DNA of 64,000 nucleotides from an uncultured SAR86 cluster bacterium (lineage in GTDB: Bacteria > Pseudomonadota > Gammaproteobacteria > Magnimaribacterales > D2472), in contig CACIJE010000001.1 of assembly GCA_902586925.1 (NCBI GenBank), positions 811,449 to 875,448 on the forward strand. The letters are read 5' to 3'. Under the pieces are notes generated by a model. That model did no database searches. It had not been told where the DNA came from and worked only from the letters and a program-made list of their open reading frames with translations. Numbering within the stretch: the first letter of the stretch is position 1; the number at the start of each line of letters is the position of its first letter. Below, in pieces: positions 9,871 through 18,897 of this stretch. Both the position numbers and the translations under genes were made by a program.

Positions 9871-10375
9871 TTTAATTTGTATTGCAAATATAGGTAAACC
9901 TAGAGGTTTAAAAGGTGAATTTTATATAAATTCTTTTTGTTCACCGCCTGAAAATATTATTGAATATAAAAAACATATCTTATGTAATGACCACAATATA
10001 GAGTTTGATTATATTAAAAAGAATAATTCAAAATTTTTAGCTAAAATTAAAGACATTAATAATGTTGATGATATAAAGAGATTTACAAATATAAATTTGT
10101 ATATACCTTCAAGAAGTCTTCCAGAACTCCCATCGGATCAAATATATTGGCATGACCTAGTTGGTATGAAAGTAATTGGAATTAACAAAAATGAAATATT
10201 AGGTGAAGTCAAAGCGGTTAATAATTTTGGCGCAAACGACTGCTTAGTTATAAAACCTATCAATGAATCTGTTGATGATAAAGAAAGATTAATACCCTTC
10301 ATAAAAGAAACGTTTATTAAATTAATTGATAAAAAAGAAAAAATTTTAAAAGTTAATTGGCAAAGCGATTATTAA
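9857..10375 (+). CDS. rimM: Ribosome maturation factor RimM
   Basis: A 16S rRNA processing factor that assists maturation of the 30S head. It has 172 aa from the ATG at 9857: N-terminal beta-barrel starting [18 protein letters not shown], then the PRC-barrel part with [12 protein letters not shown] and the C-terminal [14 protein letters not shown]. The frame is open far upstream only because it crosses the rpsP repeat; the ATG overlapping rpsP by 14 nt is the start that fits the family. RimM acts on the same subunit as S16. Third-domain residues are divergent but the order of motifs is intact. Confidence 0.93.
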   Translation: MKKSNLICIANIGKPRGLKGEFYINSFCSPPENIIEYKKHILCNDHNIEFDYIKKNNSKFLAKIKDINNVDDIKRFTNINLYIPSRSLPELPSDQIYWHDLVGMKVIGINKNEILGEVKAVNNFGANDCLVIKPINESVDDKERLIPFIKETFIKLIDKKEKILKVNWQSDY

Positions 10376-10381
10376 ATAATT

Positions 10382-11113
10382 ATGAATATTAATATTTTGA
10401 CAATTTTTCCAGATATATTTAACGTTTTAAATTCAGGAGTTGTTTCTAAAGCAATAAAACAAAAACTGATAACTATAAATCTTAGTGATATCAGAAAGAA
10501 TGCCATCAATAAACACAATCAAGTTGATTCAAAACCTTATGGTGGTGGAGAAGGCATGGTTATGATGGCAGAGCCTTTAATTAAGACTATTAAAAATATA
10601 AACACATCAAAAAGAGGACATATTGTCTATATGTCTCCCCAAGGGACAAAATTAAATCAAGACAAAGTAATTTCGCTATCAAAACTTGAAAATTTAACAA
10701 TAATTTGTGGAAGATATGAAGGAATTGACCAAAGAGTAATTGACAATTATGTTGATGAAGAAATATCAATTGGTGATTTTGTTCTAAGTGGGGGAGAGTA
10801 TGCAGCCATTTGCTTAATAGATTCAATTTCTCGGCACATACCAGGCACGTTAGGAAATAAAAATTCTTATTTAAAAGATACCTTCTCAAATGGACTCTTA
10901 AAAGAGGATGTCTATACAAAACCAGAAATATATGACTCCTTTAAGGTACCCGACATACTTCTATCAGGCAACCATGAAAAAATTGAAGCATGGAAATCAG
11001 AAATGTCATTAATTAAAACTTATTCAAAAAGACCTGATTTATTAAAAAATAGAAAACTAACAAAAAAACAAAAAAAACTCTTGGAAGAATGGTCATCTAA
11101 GGCTATCCTATAG
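10382..11113 (+). CDS. trmD: tRNA (guanine(37)-N1)-methyltransferase
   Basis: A SPOUT-class enzyme that methylates G37 next to the anticodon and prevents frameshifting. The 243 aa protein shows the deep-knot motifs: PYGGGEGMVMMAEPL, IICGRYEGIDQRV, ISIGDFVLSGGEYAA and LLSGNHEKIEAWK. The expected Asp in the flexible linker appears as KDTFSNGLL. It starts 6 nt after rimM and is followed by rplS after 19 nt, the standard operon order. Confidence 0.97.
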   Translation: MNINILTIFPDIFNVLNSGVVSKAIKQKLITINLSDIRKNAINKHNQVDSKPYGGGEGMVMMAEPLIKTIKNINTSKRGHIVYMSPQGTKLNQDKVISLSKLENLTIICGRYEGIDQRVIDNYVDEEISIGDFVLSGGEYAAICLIDSISRHIPGTLGNKNSYLKDTFSNGLLKEDVYTKPEIYDSFKVPDILLSGNHEKIEAWKSEMSLIKTYSKRPDLLKNRKLTKKQKKLLEEWSSKAIL

Positions 11114-11132
11114 CCGATTTTAGGCAATTATA

Positions 11133-11957
11133 ATGAGTGATAATAACGACAATAAGAAAAAAGGCTTTTTTTCCAGAATATTTGGAGGTTTCAGTGCGCC
11201 TAAAGAAACAAAACCTAAAGAAGCCAAAAAAGAACAATCAACTGAAGCTGAAACAATAAGTATTCCAAATAAGTCTGCTTTAAATAAAATGAAGAAAGCA
11301 GATATTGTTGCTGTCGCAAAAGAAAATGATCTTGAATTAGACATTAAACTTACAAAAGCTCAACTTCTAGATGCTTGGGATAGACACTTTAATTTATCGT
11401 CACCAAGTGCAGTTGAAGATGCTGCTACTGTAATGGCTGAATCTGCATCAAGCCAAGTTCAGGCTCCTGATGATAAAGCTCTAGCTGAAAAAGAAGCACC
11501 AGTCGAAGAAGAAGCACCAGTCGAAGAAGAAGTTCCTGCCGAAGAAGCACCAGCCGAAGAAGAAGTTCCAGCTGAAGAAGAACTAAAAGTTTCTTTAGTA
11601 GAAAAGACACCATCACAAATCATTGAAGATTTTGAATCAAGACAATTGAAATCAGACCTTCCTGAATTTAGACCAGGTGATACAGTAGTTGTTTCTGTTA
11701 AAGTTCGTGAGGGAGAAAGAACAAGGTTACAAGCATTTGAAGGCGTTGTAATGGGTGTAAAAAACTCAGGACTAAATTCATCTTTCATAGTGAGAAAGAT
11801 TTCAAGTGGTATAGGGGTGGAAAGAACATTTCAAACTCATAGTCCGATGATTGATTCTATAAAAGTAAAAAGAAAAGGGGATGTTCGTCAAGCCAAATTA
11901 TTCTATCTTAGAGAAAGATCAGGAAAGTCAGCAAGAATCAAAGAACGCTTAGAATAA
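11133..11957 (+). CDS. rplS: 50S ribosomal protein L19 with a 159-residue N-terminal extension
   Basis: Residues 160-274 (115 aa, the whole normal length of L19) are canonical: [48 protein letters not shown] and the Arg/Lys-rich C-terminus. Before it lie, in order: residues 9-20 [12 protein letters not shown], an aromatic amphipathic stretch like FtsY N-termini; a charged linker; residues about 45-86, a Rho_N/SAP-like helical segment ([18 protein letters not shown], then [10 protein letters not shown]); and residues 121-150 with five (A/V)P(A/V)EE(E) units. No good start codon lies near the core, and a core-only gene would leave about 500 bp unused after trmD. The extension therefore looks genuinely translated. 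Confidence 0.93.
   Translation: MSDNNDNKKKGFFSRIFGGFSAPKETKPKEAKKEQSTEAETISIPNKSALNKMKKADIVAVAKENDLELDIKLTKAQLLDAWDRHFNLSSPSAVEDAATVMAESASSQVQAPDDKALAEKEAPVEEEAPVEEEVPAEEAPAEEEVPAEEELKVSLVEKTPSQIIEDFESRQLKSDLPEFRPGDTVVVSVKVREGERTRLQAFEGVVMGVKNSGLNSSFIVRKISSGIGVERTFQTHSPMIDSIKVKRKGDVRQAKLFYLRERSGKSARIKERLE
11493..11582 (+). repeat. Short Ala/Val-Pro-Glu repeat in the rplS extension
   Basis: Five tandem units encode [23 protein letters not shown] and VPAEEE (the first two units are almost identical in DNA). This is the same repeat class as in rpsP 2 kb upstream, but with gtc/gcc/gtt codons that differ from the rpsP units. It is therefore related in kind and not a recent copy of that tract. Confidence 0.88.
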
Positions 11958-11958
11958 G

Positions 11959-12846
11959 ATGCATAAATTAATTAAGGAAGATTCTATTCTTAGGTCTTTT
12001 TTTAATTATCTGTTCGTTGAAAAAGGATTATCTAGCAATACAGTAAAGGCTTATGAAAATGACATATATTCATTTGTAAGTTGGGTAGAAAAAAGTAAGT
12101 TCGATTACCTTAAGCTTAAGGAAGAAGATATAAATAATTATATTTCATACCTTTTTAGTTCAAAATTAAAAAGCTCATCTGTAAATAGGAAAATATCATC
12201 AATTAAATCTCTATATCTTTTTCTTTTAAAAAAAAATTTGTTGAAAGACTTTCCACTTGATAATTTGGTATCACCAAAAAAAGAGAAATACTTACCAGAA
12301 TCAATGTCTGAAGCTGAAGTTGATTTATTATTAAAAAGTCCTCAAACCTCTAATAAAACTGAAAAAAGAGATAAAGCAATCATTGAGATGCTTTATGCCA
12401 CTGGGATGAGAATATCAGAGCTAATTAATCTTAAGGTTACTGACATTGATATGAAGAGAAATGTAGTGAAAGTGTTGGGTAAAGGATCTAAAGAGAGATT
12501 AATACCATTTGGCGACGCAGCATTTGACGCACTTTCAACATATTTAAGTAATAGAGAAAAATCATCTTGTAAGGAAATATTTTTATCAAACAGAGGAACA
12601 AAGCTTTCAAGAGTTGCTGTTTGGCAAAGAATAAAAATATATCTTACAAGAGAAAATTTAAAGAATACCATTTCTCCTCATACACTAAGACATGCATTTG
12701 CAACACACTTACTTAACAGGGGAGCAGATTTAAGATCTGTGCAACTTTTACTGGGCCATAGTGACTTATCAACCACTCAAATATATACTCACATTGCAAA
12801 ACAAAGATTAAGTGATGTTCTAAAAAAACATCATCCTAGGGGTTAA
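11959..12846 (+). CDS. xerD: Site-specific tyrosine recombinase XerD
   Basis: Resolves chromosome dimers at dif together with XerC and FtsK. The 295 aa protein has an N-terminal SAM-like core-binding domain and a C-terminal catalytic domain with all six residues: Arg151, Lys175, His241, Arg244, His267 and the nucleophile Tyr276 (LGHSDLSTTQIYTH). The ending LKKHHPRG is XerD-type, and dsbC follows as in E. coli, which favours XerD over XerC. It begins 1 nt after rplS ends. Confidence 0.93.
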   Translation: MHKLIKEDSILRSFFNYLFVEKGLSSNTVKAYENDIYSFVSWVEKSKFDYLKLKEEDINNYISYLFSSKLKSSSVNRKISSIKSLYLFLLKKNLLKDFPLDNLVSPKKEKYLPESMSEAEVDLLLKSPQTSNKTEKRDKAIIEMLYATGMRISELINLKVTDIDMKRNVVKVLGKGSKERLIPFGDAAFDALSTYLSNREKSSCKEIFLSNRGTKLSRVAVWQRIKIYLTRENLKNTISPHTLRHAFATHLLNRGADLRSVQLLLGHSDLSTTQIYTHIAKQRLSDVLKKHHPRG

Positions 12847-12847
12847 A

Positions 12848-13642
12848 ATGCAAAATAAATATTTTATATTTTTCTTATTAATATTCTCAACAAGTTCAAT
12901 TTCGGATGATTCTTTAAGTCTTGTAGATAAAAAGATTGTTGAATCAATTTCCAAGAAAATTTCATTAGTACTTCCTGAAGGATCAAAAATTGAAACTGTC
13001 GAAAAGTCTGAATTCCCAGGAATATATAAAGTATATTTTGGGGATATTCAACCAATTTATGTTTCTGAAGATGGAACTTATTTTTTATATGGAAGTATGT
13101 TTAAAATTAAAAATGACGATTATTTGTCAGATGAAAATATCGGTGCAAGCAATGGTCGAACTAATTCTATTATTCAAAACTTAACAGATTTAGATATCTC
13201 TAGTAGAAGATTATCTTTAATGGAGCAAATTGATAAAAATGAATTAATTAGCTTCGAGGCTGAAAATCAATTATACGACTTAATAGTATTTACAGATGTT
13301 GATTGTGGATATTGTAGAAAACTTCATAACGAAATAAAAGAATACAATGAATTAGGCATAACAATAAGATATGCTGCATTTCCAAGATCAGGATTGGGTA
13401 CAGAAACTTTTTCAAAAATGGTTGGTGCTTGGTGTTCAAATGATAAATCCAAAGTAATAACTGAATTAAAAGATGGTAAAAAAATAAATTTAGATTTTTG
13501 TGATTCACAACCTGTTGCAAAACATTACGCAATTGGAAAAAAGCTAGGCATTACTGGAACACCTGCGATAATAGATAATAAGGGCGAGCTTTTACCAGGA
13601 TATCTCTCGCCAGCTGATTTGCTTCAAAAACTTAAAGGCTAG
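12848..13642 (+). CDS. dsbC: Periplasmic thiol:disulfide isomerase DsbC
   Basis: Predicted to shuffle wrong disulfides in periplasmic proteins. Residues 1-19 are a signal peptide (KYFIFFLLIFSTSSISD). An N-terminal dimerisation domain is followed by a thioredoxin-fold domain with the redox site Cys153-Gly-Tyr-Cys156. A second Cys pair (near AWCSND and LDFCDSQ) and the cis-Pro loop TGTPAI are present as in E. coli DsbC. The length (264 aa) is slightly above E. coli's. It follows xerD by 1 nt, the conserved order. Confidence 0.92.
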   Translation: MQNKYFIFFLLIFSTSSISDDSLSLVDKKIVESISKKISLVLPEGSKIETVEKSEFPGIYKVYFGDIQPIYVSEDGTYFLYGSMFKIKNDDYLSDENIGASNGRTNSIIQNLTDLDISSRRLSLMEQIDKNELISFEAENQLYDLIVFTDVDCGYCRKLHNEIKEYNELGITIRYAAFPRSGLGTETFSKMVGAWCSNDKSKVITELKDGKKINLDFCDSQPVAKHYAIGKKLGITGTPAIIDNKGELLPGYLSPADLLQKLKG

Positions 13643-13644
13643 TT

Positions 13645-14907
13645 ATGAAGAATCTAAGGATAGGAATTTGTGGTTGGGGGAATATAGCAACAGGTCTTTA
13701 TAAAACCATTTTGGAGAATAAAGATGAAATCTATTCTAAATCTAATTTAGAAATTGAAATTGTTGCTATTGGTGCTAGAAGAGATAATCCAAAATGTGTC
13801 CCAGAAAATGTTGTGATTGAAAGAAATATTTTTGATGTTTTAAATCACAAAATTGACGTAATGATAGAGCTAATTGGTGGAGTTGATACTTCACGTGAGC
13901 TAATTTTGAATTCTATAGATAAAGGTATCGATGTTGTAACTGCAAACAAAGCAGTTCTCTTTAATCATGGAGATGAAATTTTTCAAAAGGCACGAGATAA
14001 AAATGTCAATATCTTATTTGAATCTTCAGTTTGTGCAGGTACTCCTATTATTAAGTTACTTCAGGAAGAGCTTGCTGCAAATACAATTTCAAAAATATCT
14101 GGGATGCTCAATGGAACATCCAATTTTATAATGACAAAAATGGAGGAGGGAGCAAATTTTGATGATACTCTTATTCTTGCACAAGAGAATGGCTATGCTG
14201 AGCCAGATCCTTCATTTGATATCGAAGGTATGGATGCTGCTCACAAAATAGGAATCCTTTCATCTCTTGCGTTTGGAACAAGCCTTCCACCAAATGAATT
14301 TTATATCGAAGGAATTAAATCCATTGAAAGTGATGATTTTATGTATGCAGCTGAATACGGTTATACAATAAAGCATTTAGCAGTTGCAGCAATCATCGAT
14401 AATTATAATGTTGAATTAAGAGCACACCCAGCACTTATCAGCTCAAGTGAGTACTTATCTAACCTTAAAGGAGTTAGAAACGGAATTGAAATAGAAACTG
14501 ATTTAATTGGGAAAATGCATATAGCTGGATCAGGAGCTGGACAAGGCTCAACAGCATCTGGAATAATTTCTGATTTAGTTTTTATTGCAAACAAAAATAA
14601 AAATGTATTAAAACAAAAAAATAAGATCAACAAGACAAAATTGATTCCTTTTAAAGATATAGAATTTAGAAATTATTTTCATATAAAAACTAATAGTGCT
14701 AATGATATTGAAAAATCGGTTTTCAAAATTTTTGAAAGTTTTAATGTTCAGACCGATGTTTTTGAACCAAAGAATAAAAATAATGAAGATGATTCATTAA
14801 TCATTATTTCTAAATTAATAACTGAGAACACAAAGCTTGATGTTATCAATAAACTAAATAAATTAGAAAATATTAACAGTTTAAAGACTATAAGAATTGA
14901 AAAGTAA
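13645..14907 (+). CDS. hom: Homoserine dehydrogenase
   Basis: NAD(P)H-dependent reduction of aspartate semialdehyde to homoserine in threonine/methionine synthesis. The 420 aa protein begins with a Rossmann segment (RIGICGWGNIATGLYK). It has the catalytic-domain motifs VTANKAVL, ESSVCAGTPII and GMLNGTSNFIMTKMEEG, then EPDPSFDIEGMDAAHKI, and a C-terminal ACT-like region. It starts 2 nt after dsbC, and thrC follows, matching the Pseudomonas-type dsbC-hom-thrC order. The ACT-like region suggests feedback control by threonine, which is inference. Confidence 0.94.
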   Translation: MKNLRIGICGWGNIATGLYKTILENKDEIYSKSNLEIEIVAIGARRDNPKCVPENVVIERNIFDVLNHKIDVMIELIGGVDTSRELILNSIDKGIDVVTANKAVLFNHGDEIFQKARDKNVNILFESSVCAGTPIIKLLQEELAANTISKISGMLNGTSNFIMTKMEEGANFDDTLILAQENGYAEPDPSFDIEGMDAAHKIGILSSLAFGTSLPPNEFYIEGIKSIESDDFMYAAEYGYTIKHLAVAAIIDNYNVELRAHPALISSSEYLSNLKGVRNGIEIETDLIGKMHIAGSGAGQGSTASGIISDLVFIANKNKNVLKQKNKINKTKLIPFKDIEFRNYFHIKTNSANDIEKSVFKIFESFNVQTDVFEPKNKNNEDDSLIIISKLITENTKLDVINKLNKLENINSLKTIRIEK

Positions 14908-14908
14908 A

Positions 14909-16297
14909 ATGCTTTTTCATAGCACAAGAGGAAAGGATAAAAATAAGACTTTTGAAGAAGTTTTGATGCAAGGGTTAGCAAATGACGGTGGTTTATTTAT
15001 GCCAGATAACTGGCCACAAGTAGATTTAGAAGAAATAAAAAAATTAAAGTCTTTTATTGATATTGCTAAATACATTGTGCCAATGTTTACTAACTCCTCA
15101 TTTACCGATGAAGAAGTAAGTAAAGTTCTAGATGATACTTGGCATGATTTTGAGGAAGAAGATCTAATAAAAATTTTTGAAATAGATGAATCTTCATCAA
15201 TTTTAGAATTATTTCATGGGCCTACTGCAGCTTTCAAAGACTTTGGTTTACAACTCGCTGCTGCATTTTTTAATAAAACATTACAGGATAAGAACAAAAC
15301 CGCGATAGTTTTTGGAGCTACTTCAGGTGATACAGGTTCTGCTGCAATTGATGCATGTAAGGAATTTAGTGTAATTAAAAGTTTTATTCTAATTCCTGAT
15401 GGAAATATGTCTGAAATTCAAAGAAAACAAATGACAACTGTTGATAAACCAAACGTTTTTCCAATCTTAGTCAGCGGTTCATTTGATGATTGCCAAGATA
15501 TTGTAAAAAAGGGTTTTAGTGACAGATCTTTTTTAAAAAATGATCAGTATTTATTAGCAGTAAATTCAATAAACTGGGTAAGGATTATTGGTCAAATTTG
15601 CTATTACTTTTATGCATCACTAAAAGTTAATAAATTCTCCGAGCCACTTAATTTTTCTGTGCCCACTGGAAATTTTGGTAATGTCTTTGCATGTTATGCT
15701 GCTTCAAAAATGGGAATGCCATTATCAAAAATTATAGTTGCAGTAAACAGTAATGATATCTTAGATAGATTTTTTAAAAGCAATGATTATTCAAAAGATA
15801 AAGTAAATGAAACAATATCACCAAGTATGGATATAAGCGTCGCAAGTAACTTTGAAAGACTAATATATGATTATTATCTTGATAGAGACTCAGATCTTTG
15901 TTCAGAGCTATATCAAGATTTCCCTTTAAAAAGTATCCATTTAAACGAAAGTATTTGGAAAAAATCTACAAACCTATTTTTAAGCTACAGTGTTGATGAT
16001 AACTCAACCTATGAGTGTATGAAATTTTATTACAACAATTTAAAATATATAATGGATCCTCATACAGCAGTTGCAGCAAATGCTGTTACAAAGCTTGAGA
16101 CCGAATTAAGAAAAAAAACTATTATTTTATCAACAGCTCATCCAGCAAAATTTCCACTTCCTCTTAAAAATGCTGGTATTAATTTGAAAAACATTCCTAA
16201 AAATTTAGAAAAAGTAATGAATAAAAAAGAAGTTTCATTCAAATTAAGTACTTCTAATAATTCAATTTTTGAATTTATAAAAGAAAACAATCAATAA
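14909..16297 (+). CDS. thrC: Threonine synthase
   Basis: A PLP enzyme converting O-phosphohomoserine to threonine. The N-terminus LFHSTRGKDKNKTFEEVLMQ is typical. The PLP lysine lies in HGPTAAFKDFGLQL, and the phosphate loop in GATSGDTGSAAIDA. The C-terminal DPHTAVA and STAHPAKFP are family signatures. The frame opens at a TTG (14897), but the ATG at 14909 begins the conserved N-terminus and sits 1 nt after the hom stop, so it is the preferred start (462 aa). It shares one base with prfB (TAATG). Confidence 0.94.
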   Translation: MLFHSTRGKDKNKTFEEVLMQGLANDGGLFMPDNWPQVDLEEIKKLKSFIDIAKYIVPMFTNSSFTDEEVSKVLDDTWHDFEEEDLIKIFEIDESSSILELFHGPTAAFKDFGLQLAAAFFNKTLQDKNKTAIVFGATSGDTGSAAIDACKEFSVIKSFILIPDGNMSEIQRKQMTTVDKPNVFPILVSGSFDDCQDIVKKGFSDRSFLKNDQYLLAVNSINWVRIIGQICYYFYASLKVNKFSEPLNFSVPTGNFGNVFACYAASKMGMPLSKIIVAVNSNDILDRFFKSNDYSKDKVNETISPSMDISVASNFERLIYDYYLDRDSDLCSELYQDFPLKSIHLNESIWKKSTNLFLSYSVDDNSTYECMKFYYNNLKYIMDPHTAVAANAVTKLETELRKKTIILSTAHPAKFPLPLKNAGINLKNIPKNLEKVMNKKEVSFKLSTSNNSIFEFIKENNQ

Positions 16298-17394
16298 TGG
16301 ACTTGCAAGAATTAAAGATTTCGCTATTTGATATGGAGAAAAGGTTAGACGATATTAAAGATAATGTTTTAAGTATTGAAAGTAAAAAAATAAGACTAGA
16401 TGAAATAGACAAAAAGCTATCAAAGGAAGAGGTCTGGTCAGATTTAGAGCTTTCACAAAAACTAAGTAAAGAGAAAACAATAATTGAAAAAACCCTAATC
16501 TCTTTTGAAGAGGTTTCAAATAAACTTTCTGACTCAATTGTTTTACTTGAGCTTTCTGTTGAAGAAAATGATGATAGTTCTATTGAAGATATTCTCAAAG
16601 AAGCTAATGCGGTCATGGCATCTATTGAAGAATTTGAATTTAGTAGAATGTTCACCAATAAAATGGATCCATCTTCAGCATATATAGAAATTCAATCTGG
16701 TTCGGGAGGAACTGAGGCACAAGACTGGGCAGAAATGCTTTTAAGAATGTATACAAAATGGTCTGAAAATAAAGGATTTTCTACTGAAATTGTTGAGATA
16801 TCTCATGGAGATATTGCCGGAATTAAGTCTGCATCATTATATGTTAATGGAGATCATGCTTACGGTTGGCTTAGAACTGAGACAGGTATCCATAGGTTAG
16901 TCAGAAAATCACCTTTTGATTCAGGCAACAGAAGACATACTTCTTTTGCCTCAGTATTTATTTCACCAGAGATTGATGATTCCATAGAAATAGATATTAA
17001 CAAGGCAGACCTGAGAGTAGATACTTATAGAGCTTCAGGTGCTGGAGGACAACATGTTAACAAAACTGATTCAGCGGTCAGATTAACTCACATCCCTTCT
17101 GGAATAGTTGCCCAGTCACAAAGTGACAGATCACAGCATAAAAATAAAGAAAATGCATTAAAACAACTAAAATCTAAGCTTTACGAGTTAGAATTACAAA
17201 AACAAAATGAAGAACAGCAAATGCTAGAAGATAGTAAATCTGATATCGGATGGGGTAGTCAAATCAGATCTTATGTATTAGATCAATCAAGAATAAAAGA
17301 CTTGAGAACAAATCATGAAACAGGAAATACTTCAGCAGTTTTAAATGGAGATTTAGACGATTTTATGAAATCATCACTAAAAGCAGGCATATAA
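16297..17394 (+). CDS. prfB: Peptide chain release factor 2, no programmed frameshift
   Basis: Recognises UGA and UAA stop codons and triggers peptide release. The 365 aa protein carries the RF2 tripeptide SPF (residues 205-207) and the catalytic GGQ (250-252, GAGGQHVNKTDSA). Most gammaproteobacterial prfB genes need a +1 frameshift at an internal UGA near codon 25 for autoregulation. Here the frame runs through that region (DNVLSIESKKIRL) without a stop, so that control is absent. The start shares the TAATG junction with thrC and lysS follows with no gap. Confidence 0.96.
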   Translation: MDLQELKISLFDMEKRLDDIKDNVLSIESKKIRLDEIDKKLSKEEVWSDLELSQKLSKEKTIIEKTLISFEEVSNKLSDSIVLLELSVEENDDSSIEDILKEANAVMASIEEFEFSRMFTNKMDPSSAYIEIQSGSGGTEAQDWAEMLLRMYTKWSENKGFSTEIVEISHGDIAGIKSASLYVNGDHAYGWLRTETGIHRLVRKSPFDSGNRRHTSFASVFISPEIDDSIEIDINKADLRVDTYRASGAGGQHVNKTDSAVRLTHIPSGIVAQSQSDRSQHKNKENALKQLKSKLYELELQKQNEEQQMLEDSKSDIGWGSQIRSYVLDQSRIKDLRTNHETGNTSAVLNGDLDDFMKSSLKAGI

Positions 17395-18885
17395 ATGGAT
17401 AATGAAAACATAAGTGGCGAAAAAGCCTTAATTGAAGAGAGACGGAAAAAATTAAAGCAGCTTAGAGATAGAGGCGGTGCTTATGGTAATTCGTTTAAAC
17501 CTCAGAATAATGCTTTTAAACTTCAAGAAGAGTACGGAGAGTTTTCAAAAGAAGATCTAGCAGAGAAGGATGTGAAGGATATTTCAATTGCAGGACGAAT
17601 TGTTTTAAAAAGAGTAATGGGTAATGCAAGTTTCGCTACATTACGTGATGCGTCAGGTGATATACAAATTTATGTTACAAAAAATAATGTTGATGAAACT
17701 GTTTATGAAGATTTTAAAACCTGGGATCTAGGTGATATCGTTGGTGTCTCTGGGTCATTATTTAAAACAAAAACTGATGAGCTAACAATTGATGTATGGG
17801 ATCTAGAAATGATTACTAAATCATTAAGACCTATGCCAGAGAAATTTAAAGGCCTTACAGATATTGAAGCCAGATATAGGCAGAGATACTTAGATTTAAT
17901 GACTAATAATGAAACTAAAAATGTTTTCATCAAAAGAACTAGAATCATTGATTCTCTTAGAAAAAAGATGAATGAATGTAATTATTTAGAGGTTGAAACT
18001 CCAATGATGCATCCTCTTGCTGGCGGAGCTGTAGCAAGACCTTTTATAACTCAACATAATGCTCTTGGACAGGATCTTTACTTAAGAATAGCTCCAGAGC
18101 TATATTTAAAAAGACTCTTAGTTGGTGGATTTGAGAGAGTATTTGAAATTAATAGGAGCTTCAGAAATGAGGGCCTGTCAACTAAACATAACCCTGAATT
18201 TACTATGATGGAGTGGTATCAGGCTTATGCAAGTATGCAAGATCAAATGGATTTAACTAAAGATATAATCTTAAGTGCTGCTTCTGCAGCTGGTTGTGGA
18301 TCAAATATTGAATGGGGCGATTTAAAAATTAATTTAGATAATTTTAAAAAATCTAGCCTTTCTGATTTAGTTATTGAGTTCAATAAATCTTTAACTAAAG
18401 ATGACTTGAATAATAAGCAAAAACTTCAAGATATTTTGAATGACAAAAAAGTAAAAATTGAGAAAAGTTGGGGAATAGGGAGAATGTTATTGGAAGTATT
18501 TGAAGAGACAGTTGAGAGCAAGTTGATTGATCCTACCTTTGTCACTCAGTATCCTGTTGAAGTTTCACCGCTGTCAAGACGCAGTGAAAGTAATCCAGAT
18601 TATGCTGACAGGTTTGAGTTATTCATTGGCGGAAAAGAATTTGCAAATGGTTTTTGTGAACTTAATGATCCTGATGATCAAGCTTCAAGGTTTGAAGATC
18701 AAGTTGTAGCTAAAGATTCTGGTGACAAAGAGGCAATGGATTATGACCATGATTACATAACTGCTCTTGAACATGGAATGCCACCTGCTGTTGGAGTTGG
18801 AATGGGAGTGGATAGACTAGTGATGTTACTCACAAATCAATCTTCAATAAGAGATGTTTTACTATTTCCTCAATTGAAATCTTAA
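17395..18885 (+). CDS. lysS: Lysine--tRNA ligase (class II)
   Basis: Charges tRNA-Lys. The 496 aa class II enzyme has an N-terminal OB-fold anticodon-binding domain (VKDISIAGRIVLKRVMGNAS) and the catalytic domain. Motif 1 is near VETPMMHPLAGGAVARPF, motif 2 is FEINRSFRNEGLSTKHNPEF, and motif 3 is GVGMGVDRLVMLL. It directly follows the prfB stop, the usual prfB-lysS pair, and closes the rpsP-to-lysS run of codirectional genes. Confidence 0.97.
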   Translation: MDNENISGEKALIEERRKKLKQLRDRGGAYGNSFKPQNNAFKLQEEYGEFSKEDLAEKDVKDISIAGRIVLKRVMGNASFATLRDASGDIQIYVTKNNVDETVYEDFKTWDLGDIVGVSGSLFKTKTDELTIDVWDLEMITKSLRPMPEKFKGLTDIEARYRQRYLDLMTNNETKNVFIKRTRIIDSLRKKMNECNYLEVETPMMHPLAGGAVARPFITQHNALGQDLYLRIAPELYLKRLLVGGFERVFEINRSFRNEGLSTKHNPEFTMMEWYQAYASMQDQMDLTKDIILSAASAAGCGSNIEWGDLKINLDNFKKSSLSDLVIEFNKSLTKDDLNNKQKLQDILNDKKVKIEKSWGIGRMLLEVFEETVESKLIDPTFVTQYPVEVSPLSRRSESNPDYADRFELFIGGKEFANGFCELNDPDDQASRFEDQVVAKDSGDKEAMDYDHDYITALEHGMPPAVGVGMGVDRLVMLLTNQSSIRDVLLFPQLKS

Positions 18886-18897
18886 AAAAAGAAACGC

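Noticed and set aside
9018-9887. A long minus-strand frame (289 aa, Ser/Ala/Gly repeats) across rpsP
   Set aside because: It is the antisense of the Ala-Pro-Glu repeat, which has no stop codons in several frames. It has no Shine-Dalgarno, no family match, and S16 on the plus strand is certain.
16275-16658. Minus-strand Ser-rich frame over the prfB start
   Set aside because: Antisense shadow of the RF2 coiled-coil region; no ribosome-binding site.
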